Assembly: GCA_964393115.1 (NCBI GenBank)
Contig: CAYMST010000010.1
Coordinates: 1 to 41,810 of the forward strand
Length of the DNA: 41,810 bases
From: CAYMST01 sp964393115
Lineage (GTDB): Bacteria; Bacteroidota; Bacteroidia; Cytophagales; Cyclobacteriaceae
Reading direction: 5' to 3'
Part shown: piece by piece, positions 1-8,117 of the stretch
Position numbering within the stretch: the stretch's first letter is position 1
Layout of the letters: every line of letters starts with the position of its first letter
The notes under the pieces: model-generated
Told to the model about the DNA's origin: nothing
Seen by the model: the letters and a program-made list of their open reading frames with translations, nothing else
Database searches by the model: none
Translations under genes and position numbers: made by a program

Positions 1-14
1 AATTGTGGTATCTA

Positions 15-806
15 TTAAGATTGGACTAGGTTAGCGATTTCACTTGGGAATTCAAATTGGTTCACATATTTATACCCTAAAGAGAATAGCTCGTTGGACT
101 TCTTGAAGTCGAAAAAAGTGAAGTTGGCAACTTCTTTCGGTTGAATAAGGATAACAGGTTTTTTGCTAATGTCTTGCATCTGCGCACTGATACTCATCTG
201 AAAGGTTCTAACCGCCACCTTAGCCATGTTATCAACTTCTCTACTTTGTTTTACCGGCGCGATATCCACGGCAATAATCTGTTCACATAGCTTCAACAAT
301 GGGTGAATAGGAAGGTTGCACAAGATACCTCCATCGGCGTATTTGGCATTTTCGATCTTGACGGGCCTAAAAAGAATAGGGATGCTGGAAGAGGCAATAA
401 CTGGTTCGACCAAGTCTCCAGAGTCGAAATATTTTACTTGACCCGTACTTAGGTTCGAAGCGGTAACAATTAGAGGTGTATGTAGGTCCTCAAATCGGGT
501 GGAAGGGAGTTCGTCTATGAGTGTCTTTCTTAGCCCTCGCAAGGTAAATAGCCCGTCTTTAGGCCACTCCAACTTGGAGTACTGTGTGATATCTTTCTTT
601 TGAAGAATCCTTAGTGCCTTTTCTGGAGGTATTCCCGAGGCAACCATGGCCCCGGCGATGGCACCTGCACTGGTTCCCGCTATGATATTTGGTTTAATAC
701 CACGTTCTTCGAGTGCCTTTATCACGCCGAGATGCGCAAAACCTTTGGCTCCACCACCTCCTAGGGCTAAGCCTAAACGGAATATCTTTTTCTTAAGTGC
801 TGCCAA
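15..806 (-). CDS. Patatin-like phospholipase family protein
   Basis: A 263-residue serine lipid acyl hydrolase of the bacterial patatin/RssA type, expected to cleave acyl esters of phospholipids or related lipids with a Ser-Asp dyad. The glycine-rich oxyanion-hole motif GGGGAKG is at residues 16-22, the nucleophile elbow GTSAG places the catalytic Ser at 46, and the DGG motif places the catalytic Asp at 158. There is no signal peptide or membrane span, so it should be cytosolic or peripheral. Its length is normal for the small single-domain subfamily. It is divergent from the DUF4914 gene on its right, with about 280 bp between the two starts. The physiological substrate cannot be told from sequence. 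Confidence 0.93.
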   Translation of the reverse strand: MAALKKKIFRLGLALGGGGAKGFAHLGVIKALEERGIKPNIIAGTSAGAIAGAMVASGIPPEKALRILQKKDITQYSKLEWPKDGLFTLRGLRKTLIDELPSTRFEDLHTPLIVTASNLSTGQVKYFDSGDLVEPVIASSSIPILFRPVKIENAKYADGGILCNLPIHPLLKLCEQIIAVDIAPVKQSREVDNMAKVAVRTFQMSISAQMQDISKKPVILIQPKEVANFTFFDFKKSNELFSLGYKYVNQFEFPSEIANLVQS

Positions 807-1088
807 GTTAAATATGTGTTTTACCTAAAATCATTTTGAGTAGGGAAAATGGTTTTTACGGATAAAAAAAGACCTATGTTCCGCTTATGAAGAAAATAAT
901 AAGATCCTTTTGATCACAATAGTCAGTAGAGTGTAAGAAATGTTTTGTGAGAAAGGCTACCTCGATGATGAGAGTAAACCAGTGACTGGATAAGCTGTAA
1001 CTAAGCTGATGAATATCATTTAGATCAATGACTATCATGCTGATATAAAGATGGTTGTGAAGGTAGATTTGTTGAAAAACAAATAAAG

Positions 1089-2969
1089 ATGATTTCAGAA
1101 GTAGATGAAGAATTAATGCTGTCTATGCCTATTCTTGAGCGAATTGAGTCATTGAAGAAAACAGCACCAAGCTTTCAAATAGCATCCTCTGTGGAAGAGC
1201 TAGTAGATCTAGCCACGGGAGGAGAAAAGAGTAACTCTCTAGACGTTGACTATGTCCTTCCAGATGGTAAGTCCGTAACGGAGGCCACTGTCGTGCGAGT
1301 GAAGAACGGTATTGCCGCCAACTATCCCGACCCATATCTCCGAAGGAGAGATCCGGAGAGTATGGTGATTGCAGATAACTACCCAACCGACAAGGACCGG
1401 TTTTCCGATCGGTATGGGTATGGCTTTTCCTCACTAAAAGAAGAGACGTTTGAGTGGCTCGGCAAGCAAGACTTAGCCATGTTTTATTTCTATGCTGGTA
1501 AATCTGGTCTAGGATATGATGGCGTAGCCATTGTCCCGAAGAACGCTTGCTTCTTTGGGCTTGGTCTGGCCTTGCTACAAGGTATCGTAGATCCGGCTAC
1601 GGTAGATGGAGACTTTAAGCCAAAAGCTGCCATTTATGTGGCGCCACCGTTTCGACATACCCACTTTGAAGGTAAGCAAGTAGTGGTGCATGAGCGACAG
1701 GAGGATCAGTACGAGATGTTTTCGTATAATTTATATCCTGGACCGAGTGCGAAGAAAGGAGTTTACGGTATGTTAATTCACTTGGGTAATATCGAACATT
1801 GGATTACCGCGCATTGCGCCACCGCTCGGGTTATCACGCCATATGACAATGTAGTGACGATCATGCATGAGGGAGCCAGTGGAGGAGGAAAAAGTGAGAT
1901 GTTACAGCAGCCCCACCGCCAACGAGATGGTAGTTTATTGCTTGGTGAAAATGTAATTACGAAAGAGAAACTATCCTTAGAGTTAGCAAAAACGTGTGAC
2001 ATCGAAGCTGTTACTGATGATATGGCGCTCTGTCATAATAGTTTGTCTAAGCATGATGGTAAATTGAGGCTGATGGATGCTGAAGACGGTTGGTTTTTGC
2101 GAGTAGATCACCTTAAAACGTATGGTACCGATTTGGCACTGGAGCGTCTCACCGCTCAGCCGGAGCAGCCATTGCTCTTTTTGAATATTAATGCTGTTCC
2201 AGATGGTCGAGCACTTATTTGGGATCATATAGAAGATTCACCTGGCGTTCCATGTCCCAATCCCCGTGTGGTAGTACCTCGAAATGCGATGCCAAATGTC
2301 TATGACAAGCCGGTCTCCATTGATGTGAGAAGCATGGGGATTCGGACTCCGCCCTGTACTCGTGAGTTGCCAACCTACGGAATTGTAGGGATGATGCATG
2401 CTTTGCCGCCTTCTCTCGCTTGGCTATGGAGGCTAGTAGCACCCAGAGGCTATGCGAATCCAAGCATTACAGATAGTAAAGGGCTTTCTAGTGAAGGAGT
2501 AGGGAGCTATTGGCCGTTTGCGACAGGACGTAAAGTAACACAGGCTAATCTTATCTTAGAGCAAATGCAGGATACACCGAAGACTAGGTATGTTTTGCTG
2601 CCAAACCAGCATATCGGCGCTTATAAAACGGGATTTATGCCACAGTGGATAAGTCGGGAATATCTGGCAAGAAGGGGAAATGCCGATTTTAATTCGAAGC
2701 AAGTGTCTCCTTCGAAGTGTACATTACTGGGGTATGCACTTAACAGCATGCGTGTGGAAGGCTATCAAATTCCAAAAGGGCTTTTGAAAGTCGAGCTGCA
2801 AGACGAGGTAGGGTTTGAGGCCTATGAAAAAGGAGCGAGGTTACTGGAGAACTTCTTCAAAGAAGAGCTGATTCAGTACTTGAAACCAACTTTGGACCCA
2901 GTGGGTAAAAACATCATCGAGTGTTGCCTTGATGACGGAAGCCTCAAGGAGTTCGAACAGTTATTCTAA
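1089..2969 (+). CDS. DUF4914 family protein with a PEPCK-like P-loop
   Basis: A 626-residue cytosolic protein that I recognise as DUF4914. A phosphate-binding loop, HEGASGGGKSEM, lies at about residues 259-270 and resembles the kinase-type P-loop of ATP-dependent PEP carboxykinases (GLSGTGKT). Further on, an acidic stretch VTDDMAL (about 313-319) and DAEDGWFLRVDHLKT (about 334-348) sit where PEPCK-type folds have metal- and substrate-binding residues. This suggests nucleotide-dependent chemistry, but the reaction is unknown. No signal peptide or membrane span is seen. It stands alone on the plus strand and is closed by a strong terminator. The family assignment is from memory of its motifs, and the PEPCK relation is inference. 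Confidence 0.8.
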   Translation: MISEVDEELMLSMPILERIESLKKTAPSFQIASSVEELVDLATGGEKSNSLDVDYVLPDGKSVTEATVVRVKNGIAANYPDPYLRRRDPESMVIADNYPTDKDRFSDRYGYGFSSLKEETFEWLGKQDLAMFYFYAGKSGLGYDGVAIVPKNACFFGLGLALLQGIVDPATVDGDFKPKAAIYVAPPFRHTHFEGKQVVVHERQEDQYEMFSYNLYPGPSAKKGVYGMLIHLGNIEHWITAHCATARVITPYDNVVTIMHEGASGGGKSEMLQQPHRQRDGSLLLGENVITKEKLSLELAKTCDIEAVTDDMALCHNSLSKHDGKLRLMDAEDGWFLRVDHLKTYGTDLALERLTAQPEQPLLFLNINAVPDGRALIWDHIEDSPGVPCPNPRVVVPRNAMPNVYDKPVSIDVRSMGIRTPPCTRELPTYGIVGMMHALPPSLAWLWRLVAPRGYANPSITDSKGLSSEGVGSYWPFATGRKVTQANLILEQMQDTPKTRYVLLPNQHIGAYKTGFMPQWISREYLARRGNADFNSKQVSPSKCTLLGYALNSMRVEGYQIPKGLLKVELQDEVGFEAYEKGARLLENFFKEELIQYLKPTLDPVGKNIIECCLDDGSLKEFEQLF

Positions 2970-2990
2970 TAATACTCGAGGAGTGAAGAA

Positions 2991-3015
2991 AAAAGCCGCT
3001 TTAAGCGGCTTTTTT
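2991..3015 (+). terminator. Rho-independent terminator after the DUF4914 gene
   Basis: AAAAGCCGCT (2991-3000), loop TTA, then AGCGGCTTTT (3004-3013) form a perfect 10-bp stem followed by more T. The A-tract on the left makes it usable in both directions, so it can also serve hemN, which converges on it from the right with its stop at 3056. Confidence 0.92.
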
Positions 3016-3055
3016 AATACATGAACTATAAATATGGTGCAAAGTGTATGCTGCT

Positions 3056-4399
3056 TTAAAAGGCTTTGCTGTATTTGCCATTACTGTTTTGGTTCGAGTC
3101 ATAATCGCGATCAAGCATACTACAAATTACTCGGATAATGTCACGCCCCGTCGTATTAACCTTTATGCCGGTTTCGTCACATTCCAGGTATCCTTCGTTT
3201 TCCAATGCTTTCAATCCTGAATAATTGATGTTAAGTCCGAATAAAACGAGCTCCTCTGGTCGCCAACTCGTTCTATAGTGACACATAAGGTTCAGGATAT
3301 GCTTTCGAACAAATATATCTTCTGTAGTATGAAGATGTCCTTTCTTTATAGGTAACTCATTGTTATCCAGTTTCTTGTAGTATTCTACAATAGTTTTTTC
3401 GTTTTGGACGAAGGATGTCCAGGCGTCACTAATGGCACTAGCGCCTAGTCCTATTTGAAGACTGGTGGAACAGATGGTGTATCCCATAAAGTTACGGTGC
3501 AATAAACCTTCTTTTCGTGCGGATAATAAGTCATCTTTTGGTAGGCAGTAATGGTCCATACCTACTTCTTCATATCCCATGATATCCAAGGTTTCCTTAC
3601 CAAGTTTCAACATGTTCAGTTTTTCCTTTGGAGAAGGTAATTGATCCTCAAATACTTTTTGCGAAGGTTTTAATTTCGGAACATGTGCGTAGCTGTAGAA
3701 AGCGATCCTATCTGGTTTTAGATCTGCCACCCTTTCAAATGTTGACTTCATCGTTTCCACAGTTTGACCAGGAAGTCCGTAGATCAAGTCGTAATTGATC
3801 GATTCATATCCAATCTCACGAGCGTTTGCGGTAACATGCTTAACCTGTTCGTAAGTCTGTTTACGGTTGATGAGTTGCTGGACCTTGGTGTCGAAATCCT
3901 GAATTCCAAAACTGACCCTTCGGAACCCAACATCGTATAGTGATTGTAAATGCTCTTTGGTAGTATTTGCTGGATGCCCTTCAAAGCTAAACTTTGGATC
4001 ACTGATGGTATTTCCTGTCTCAATGATGCCTTGTATCAGTCTTTTTAGGTTCTCCGGACTAAAGAAAGTAGGTGTCCCTCCTCCCAAATGGACTTCTGAA
4101 ATAATGGGTCTAGTCGGTAGCAGATTGAGATAAAGCCTCCATTCTTTAAGTAAATATGTGATGTAGGTGTCCTCGACACTATGGTTTTTAGTGATGTGTG
4201 TATTGCATCCGCAGTAGGTACACAAGCTTTCACAAAAGGGAAGGTGAATGTAAAGGCTTACTTCCTTGCCATTTTCCCAAAAGGATTGATGCAAGGCTTT
4301 ATGATATCCAGTGAGGTTAAAAGAAGCTTCTTTCCAGTTAGGAACCGTAGGGTAGCTCGTATATCGCGGTACTGAGATATTATATTTGTGAAGGTCCAT
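3056..4399 (-). CDS. hemN: Oxygen-independent coproporphyrinogen III oxidase HemN
   Basis: A 447-residue radical SAM enzyme that converts coproporphyrinogen III to protoporphyrinogen IX without O2 in haem synthesis. The N-terminal YTSYPT motif is at about residues 13-18. The cluster motif C-x3-C-x2-C-x-C is complete (Cys56, Cys60, Cys63 bind the 4Fe-4S cluster; Cys65 follows). The GGGTPT motif is at about 104-109, and a HemN C-terminal domain is present. Length matches true HemN rather than the shorter HemW. It is the last gene of the cbb3 oxidase locus, 81 bp after the SafE-like gene, which fits a need for haem when O2 is low. No Shine-Dalgarno is seen, as usual for the phylum. Confidence 0.96.
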   Translation of the reverse strand: MDLHKYNISVPRYTSYPTVPNWKEASFNLTGYHKALHQSFWENGKEVSLYIHLPFCESLCTYCGCNTHITKNHSVEDTYITYLLKEWRLYLNLLPTRPIISEVHLGGGTPTFFSPENLKRLIQGIIETGNTISDPKFSFEGHPANTTKEHLQSLYDVGFRRVSFGIQDFDTKVQQLINRKQTYEQVKHVTANAREIGYESINYDLIYGLPGQTVETMKSTFERVADLKPDRIAFYSYAHVPKLKPSQKVFEDQLPSPKEKLNMLKLGKETLDIMGYEEVGMDHYCLPKDDLLSARKEGLLHRNFMGYTICSTSLQIGLGASAISDAWTSFVQNEKTIVEYYKKLDNNELPIKKGHLHTTEDIFVRKHILNLMCHYRTSWRPEELVLFGLNINYSGLKALENEGYLECDETGIKVNTTGRDIIRVICSMLDRDYDSNQNSNGKYSKAF

Positions 4400-4480
4400 A
4401 TTTCTAAATTCGCTTACCCAAAAGTAGGAGCCTCCTTTTTTGAATCTAGTGATCTAGATCTGCTAAGAGACTGATAAAAA

Positions 4481-5161
4481 TCATCTTCCGCACATAACAC
4501 CAGATTGTGTGGCAGTGCGCTCACCGCGTATATTAAGCCCTGCATAGTTTTGTGATACTCCTCGGTAAATAAGTAAGAGCGCTGAAAAGATGGCTACGCC
4601 TTTTAGTATAAAGCTCGATCCCTTTTTTAATTTATTCAATAGAAAATCTCCTGAGAAATACATAATGCTCAATGCGGGAATAGTACCTAGTCCAAAGGCA
4701 AACATGGTACTGACGGTCATCAAGATTGTTTCTTGAGAAACAGCAAAAGCGGCGGCGATATACGTAAGTCCGCATGGAAGTAAGCCATTTAATGCACCGC
4801 TTAATACCCAACGTTGAGCATTGGTAAGCTTTGTGAAGAGCGTGCGCTGTAAATAACTCGTGATTCCTGTCCTTGCAAACATTTGTTCTATTTTGAATTT
4901 CACTCCGGGAACCGCATAGATCAGCAGCATAATGACTCCAATGGCAATGGTGAAAAACTGCTGTAGATGGAGTAGGTACAAAAGTGAACCTAGCACTCCT
5001 AACCCAACACCGATGAGTGAATAACTCAATAATCTCCCTAGGTGGTATAACAATACTCCTTTTGAGGAGCGCCTGTTTCCCATTAGTGTCATCATCAACG
5101 GGCCACACATGCTGAAGCAATGTAGACTACCAAAGAAGCCAATGATGAACCCTGCTGTCAT
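4481..5161 (-). CDS. SafE/UreH-type membrane protein of the cbb3 oxidase locus
   Basis: A 226-residue polytopic inner-membrane protein of the sulfite exporter TauE/SafE (UreH-like) group. About six membrane segments are seen. The signature HCFSMCGPL is at residues 14-22, and LLPCGLTY in the middle recalls CcdA-type transporters. Proteins of this type are regularly found beside fixH in Bacteroidota and are suspected to move metal (probably copper) or reductant for oxidase assembly; that role is inferred from context. The start ATGA overlaps the fixH stop by 4 bp, so translation is coupled. The C-terminus ends in MCGR, adding another cysteine. Confidence 0.85.
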   Translation of the reverse strand: MTAGFIIGFFGSLHCFSMCGPLMMTLMGNRRSSKGVLLYHLGRLLSYSLIGVGLGVLGSLLYLLHLQQFFTIAIGVIMLLIYAVPGVKFKIEQMFARTGITSYLQRTLFTKLTNAQRWVLSGALNGLLPCGLTYIAAAFAVSQETILMTVSTMFAFGLGTIPALSIMYFSGDFLLNKLKKGSSFILKGVAIFSALLLIYRGVSQNYAGLNIRGERTATQSGVMCGR

Positions 5162-5577
5162 GGAATATAAACCTTAAGCTTTTGAAGGTATTCTGTTCCG
5201 TCGGACAGCCACTGTATGTTTATCCTATAGTGTCCGCTCGTTAGGTCTTGATAAGAAATCACTTGTTGCTCTTTATCAAGTGAAATATCATAGGTTCTGT
5301 CTAGTTGTTTACTTGAAGGGTGATAAAAATGAATGGTTCCTGACGCATTTGTGGTTGGGAAATTAAGGATAACTGACTTCTCATTATTAGTTAATGTTAC
5401 CTTTTGGCTGTTCTTGACATTCATCATCCTATTGATAGTTTGCTGATGATTTATTTCGTCTCGGTAATAGTCTTCGGATACCAGGTCGAAGTCTTCCTGA
5501 AAAGCGCCATAGACTAAGTAGCCTATGAACGACATGAAAGTAAAGAGTGCAAATGTTATTTTATATCCCCAGTTCAT
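5158..5577 (-). CDS. ccoH: FixH/CcoH family cbb3 oxidase assembly protein
   Basis: A 139-residue protein with one N-terminal membrane anchor (about residues 5-25) and a periplasmic beta-rich domain. After the anchor comes the acidic DLVSEDYYRDEINHQ stretch (about 31-45), which matches the FixH pattern LVxxDYYxxGL. FixH/CcoH helps assembly or stability of cbb3 oxidase. It overlaps ccoG at its start and the SafE-like gene at its end, each by 4 bp, so the three are translationally coupled. The family is divergent in sequence, and the assignment rests on motif, topology and position together. Confidence 0.88.
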   Translation of the reverse strand: MNWGYKITFALFTFMSFIGYLVYGAFQEDFDLVSEDYYRDEINHQQTINRMMNVKNSQKVTLTNNEKSVILNFPTTNASGTIHFYHPSSKQLDRTYDISLDKEQQVISYQDLTSGHYRINIQWLSDGTEYLQKLKVYIP

Positions 5578-7022
5578 TGAATTCCACTTTTTGAAGGTCC
5601 TAAAAATTTTGTGTTTACCGTGTTAATAAGTTTGTCCTCTGAAAATACGCCTACCTCAATTCGTTCACTAACAGAGTTTAGGTGTTTGGGATCTATGACG
5701 ACAAAAAATGCGCCTTCTCCCTTTCCTTGAGTTTCTAACGTAATTGGTTCACCTATCATTTCGATCTCTCCTTCTGGAGATAACAGTTCGAGTTTTACTG
5801 CTGATGGTGCGTTGGTTTTGTTGACAATACTAAGTTGATAAAGGTTTGAGATGGCTCCGTTATCTCGCTCCTGATAGAGCATACCTGGCGTACGTGTAAT
5901 AGTGGCTTCAAAGTCTGAACGTATTAAAAGCAACACAACCAAAGAGGCCAACAAAGCACAAAGCACGAAGGAATAGGCTTTTATTCTTGCCGAGAACTTG
6001 AATGGTGTTCCGGTAACGATATTTTCTTCTGAAGCGTAACGAATAAGTCCTTTAGGTTTATCTATTCGCTCCATTATGCTGTCGCAGGCGTCAATACAAG
6101 CCGTACAATTAATACATTCCAGCTGCGTGCCGTTACGAATGTCGATACCAGTAGGGCATACCAATACGCACTGATGGCAGTCAATGCAGTCACCCATGCC
6201 TTGCTGTTCACGATCTTGTCCTTTTCGCCATTTTCCACGCTGCTCACCACGTCGATGATCATAGGAAATTACCAGGCTGTTGCGATCGAGGAGGACGCCT
6301 TGCAATCGTCCGTAGGGACAAATCGTAGTACATACCTGCTCTCGCATTCTACTGAAGACCCCATAGAAAAGTCCCGTAAACACGAGCATAGCCGTAAAAC
6401 CAGCCATATTCTCCAATGGGTTGCTGGTGATAATCTCCCTTACACGGTCTGTCCCTAAAAGATACGACATGAAAGTGTGGGTAATCAGCACGCTGATGGC
6501 TATAAAGAGGATATGTTTACTCGTCTTTTTAAGGATTTTGTCGGCGCCCCAAGCTTGCTTCTTTAGCTTTTTTTGAGCCATATAATCTCCTTCGATCCAG
6601 TATTCTATTCTACGGAAAACACCTTCCATAAAAATGGTTTGAGGACATATCCATCCGCAAAAGATACGCCCGAAAACAACGGTAAACAGTATGATGAAAA
6701 CCACCGAAGCAATGAATCCAATCACAAAAAGGAAGAAATCTTGAGGCCAGAATACTTGTCCTAAGATGATGAATTTCCTCTCAAAAACATTGAAAAGAAG
6801 TAACGGATGTCCATCAATACGTACAAACGGAGCCGCAAATAAAATACCTAAGAGTGCATAACTTACCCACTGGCGATAGCGGGTAAAGTTGCCTTTTGGT
6901 TTTTTCGGATATAGCCAAACACGCTTGCCATCTGCATCTACAGTGGAGAGATGGTTACGGAACTCTTCTTCTAAATCTGCAATCGGTGCTGTTGAGGACA
7001 TGTTATTACTTTCATTGATCAT
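5574..7022 (-). CDS. ccoG: cbb3 oxidase accessory protein CcoG (4Fe-4S membrane protein)
   Basis: A 482-residue membrane iron-sulfur protein, known in other bacteria as a cupric reductase that feeds Cu(I) to cbb3 oxidase assembly. Membrane segments lie in the first ~200 residues with the conserved FCGWICPQT and later CTTICPYGRLQG. Two ferredoxin-type motifs follow, CIDCHQCVLVCP (about 279-290) and CINCTACIDAC (about 302-312). After another membrane segment (about 345-365), a periplasmic Ig-like domain fills the C-terminus, as usual for FixG/CcoG. The chosen start gives MINESNN; an in-frame ATG seven codons later is also possible. It lies 8 bp after ccoP. Confidence 0.96.
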   Translation of the reverse strand: MINESNNMSSTAPIADLEEEFRNHLSTVDADGKRVWLYPKKPKGNFTRYRQWVSYALLGILFAAPFVRIDGHPLLLFNVFERKFIILGQVFWPQDFFLFVIGFIASVVFIILFTVVFGRIFCGWICPQTIFMEGVFRRIEYWIEGDYMAQKKLKKQAWGADKILKKTSKHILFIAISVLITHTFMSYLLGTDRVREIITSNPLENMAGFTAMLVFTGLFYGVFSRMREQVCTTICPYGRLQGVLLDRNSLVISYDHRRGEQRGKWRKGQDREQQGMGDCIDCHQCVLVCPTGIDIRNGTQLECINCTACIDACDSIMERIDKPKGLIRYASEENIVTGTPFKFSARIKAYSFVLCALLASLVVLLLIRSDFEATITRTPGMLYQERDNGAISNLYQLSIVNKTNAPSAVKLELLSPEGEIEMIGEPITLETQGKGEGAFFVVIDPKHLNSVSERIEVGVFSEDKLINTVNTKFLGPSKSGIQ

Positions 7023-7030
7023 CGCATGGA

Positions 7031-7939
7031 CTAGAGTGTTTTGGCTTCTTCCGGAGATTGATCTGTTTCTTTGACCTCACGCGTCACTAGTTTGCCTTGT
7101 GGCTCTTTTGGCTTCGCGGGGCTGGTTCCGTTCATCATATAAATGTAGCTAGCCACTTGTTGCATTTTCTTGGGCGAAAGCTGTGTCTCCCAAGAGATCA
7201 TCCCTTTAGAGACCACTCCATACTTAATTGTTTTAAAGATCTCTTTTATATCACCACCATGAATCCAGTAATTATCGGTAAGGTTCGGGCCTACACCTCC
7301 GCCACCATCTTTCGCATGACAGACAGCACACTTGGATTCGAATATTCCTTTACCCGCTTCCAGGTCAATGGTTTCTGAAGCTAGTGTCACGCTATTTTCA
7401 TCGATAAGATTATCGAGTGAAGCCAGATAAGCCTGGACTTTCTCATCAGCAAGTTTCATTTCGGCAACGTACTCTTTATCCTGAGTATACATGCCCAAAA
7501 AGAAAAACTGGAAGAGGTAAATAGCTCCAAATACAATCGTGGCATAAAAGCTGTATAGCCACCAAGGTGGTAGCCGGTTGTCTAACTCGTTTATCCCATC
7601 ATAGTCATGACCTGTGGCAACTTCAGCTTCACGCGCAATCGGCACAGCGCCGTTCATTTGATTCCATAGTTTCAACCAGAAACCTTGTTCGTCCTCTTCT
7701 ACTATGACGCCAAGAGCCTCTTGCTTCGCTCGCTTTCTGTCTTTCAGGATGGCATTCATGGCATACCAAGCCACAAATACAGTGATTAGCGTAACGATAC
7801 AAATGATCAGTGCCAATAATAAGATGACTTCCAGCATCGGGATGCCTAAGAAAGTCCCCTCCAGTTCAGAGCTTTGTGCTAGCAAAGAAGAAGGTAATGC
7901 GCTCATTAAGACTACAAGTAGATATTTATAGTTTTTCAT
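7031..7939 (-). CDS. ccoP: cbb3-type cytochrome c oxidase subunit CcoP
   Basis: A 302-residue membrane-anchored cytochrome c that passes electrons to the CcoNO core. The N-terminus has a signal-like hydrophobic stretch (about 5-22) and a second one (about 35-60), followed by a cytosolic linker and the conserved PPWWLYSFYATIVFGAIYLF anchor (about 124-143). The periplasmic domain shows one haem c site, CAVCH (Cys204, Cys207, His208), with Met247 a likely axial ligand. Proteobacterial CcoP has two haem sites; only one is visible here, and the region between anchor and haem is too short for a second domain. It overlaps ccoQ by 14 bp and precedes ccoG. Confidence 0.95.
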   Translation of the reverse strand: MKNYKYLLVVLMSALPSSLLAQSSELEGTFLGIPMLEVILLLALIICIVTLITVFVAWYAMNAILKDRKRAKQEALGVIVEEDEQGFWLKLWNQMNGAVPIAREAEVATGHDYDGINELDNRLPPWWLYSFYATIVFGAIYLFQFFFLGMYTQDKEYVAEMKLADEKVQAYLASLDNLIDENSVTLASETIDLEAGKGIFESKCAVCHAKDGGGGVGPNLTDNYWIHGGDIKEIFKTIKYGVVSKGMISWETQLSPKKMQQVASYIYMMNGTSPAKPKEPQGKLVTREVKETDQSPEEAKTL

Positions 7940-8105
7940 TGTCTTCTAGTGGTATGTTAGAAATTTCTTTGAAAAGTTTATTATCCACTTTGATGACATA
8001 AATGATCAAAGCGACAAAGAACAGGAAGAAGATTAAAAAGGAGATCACGGGATATATTTCAATTCCAGCTATGGTCTCTAAATGATGTTTGATGAATTTA
8101 AGCAT
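7926..8105 (-). CDS. ccoQ: Small CcoQ-like cbb3 oxidase subunit
   Basis: A 59-codon reading frame between ccoNO and ccoP. Translation starts MLKFIKHHLETIAGIEIYP and continues through one hydrophobic helix (about residues 20-40) to end IPLEDNEKL. A single-span peptide of this size between ccoO and ccoP is the standard position of CcoQ, which stabilises the complex. It starts 12 bp after the ccoNO stop and overlaps the ccoP start by 14 bp. Sequence similarity alone would not be decisive at this length; the call rests on size, topology and location. Confidence 0.85.
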   Translation of the reverse strand: MLKFIKHHLETIAGIEIYPVISFLIFFLFFVALIIYVIKVDNKLFKEISNIPLEDNEKL

Positions 8106-8117
8106 GGCTAATAGGGA

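Noticed and set aside
4418..4441. Hairpin AGGAG-G-CTCCT with flanking A and T runs between the SafE-like gene and hemN
   Set aside because: The stem is only 5 bp with a one-base centre, so it is too weak to call a terminator within what looks like one operon.
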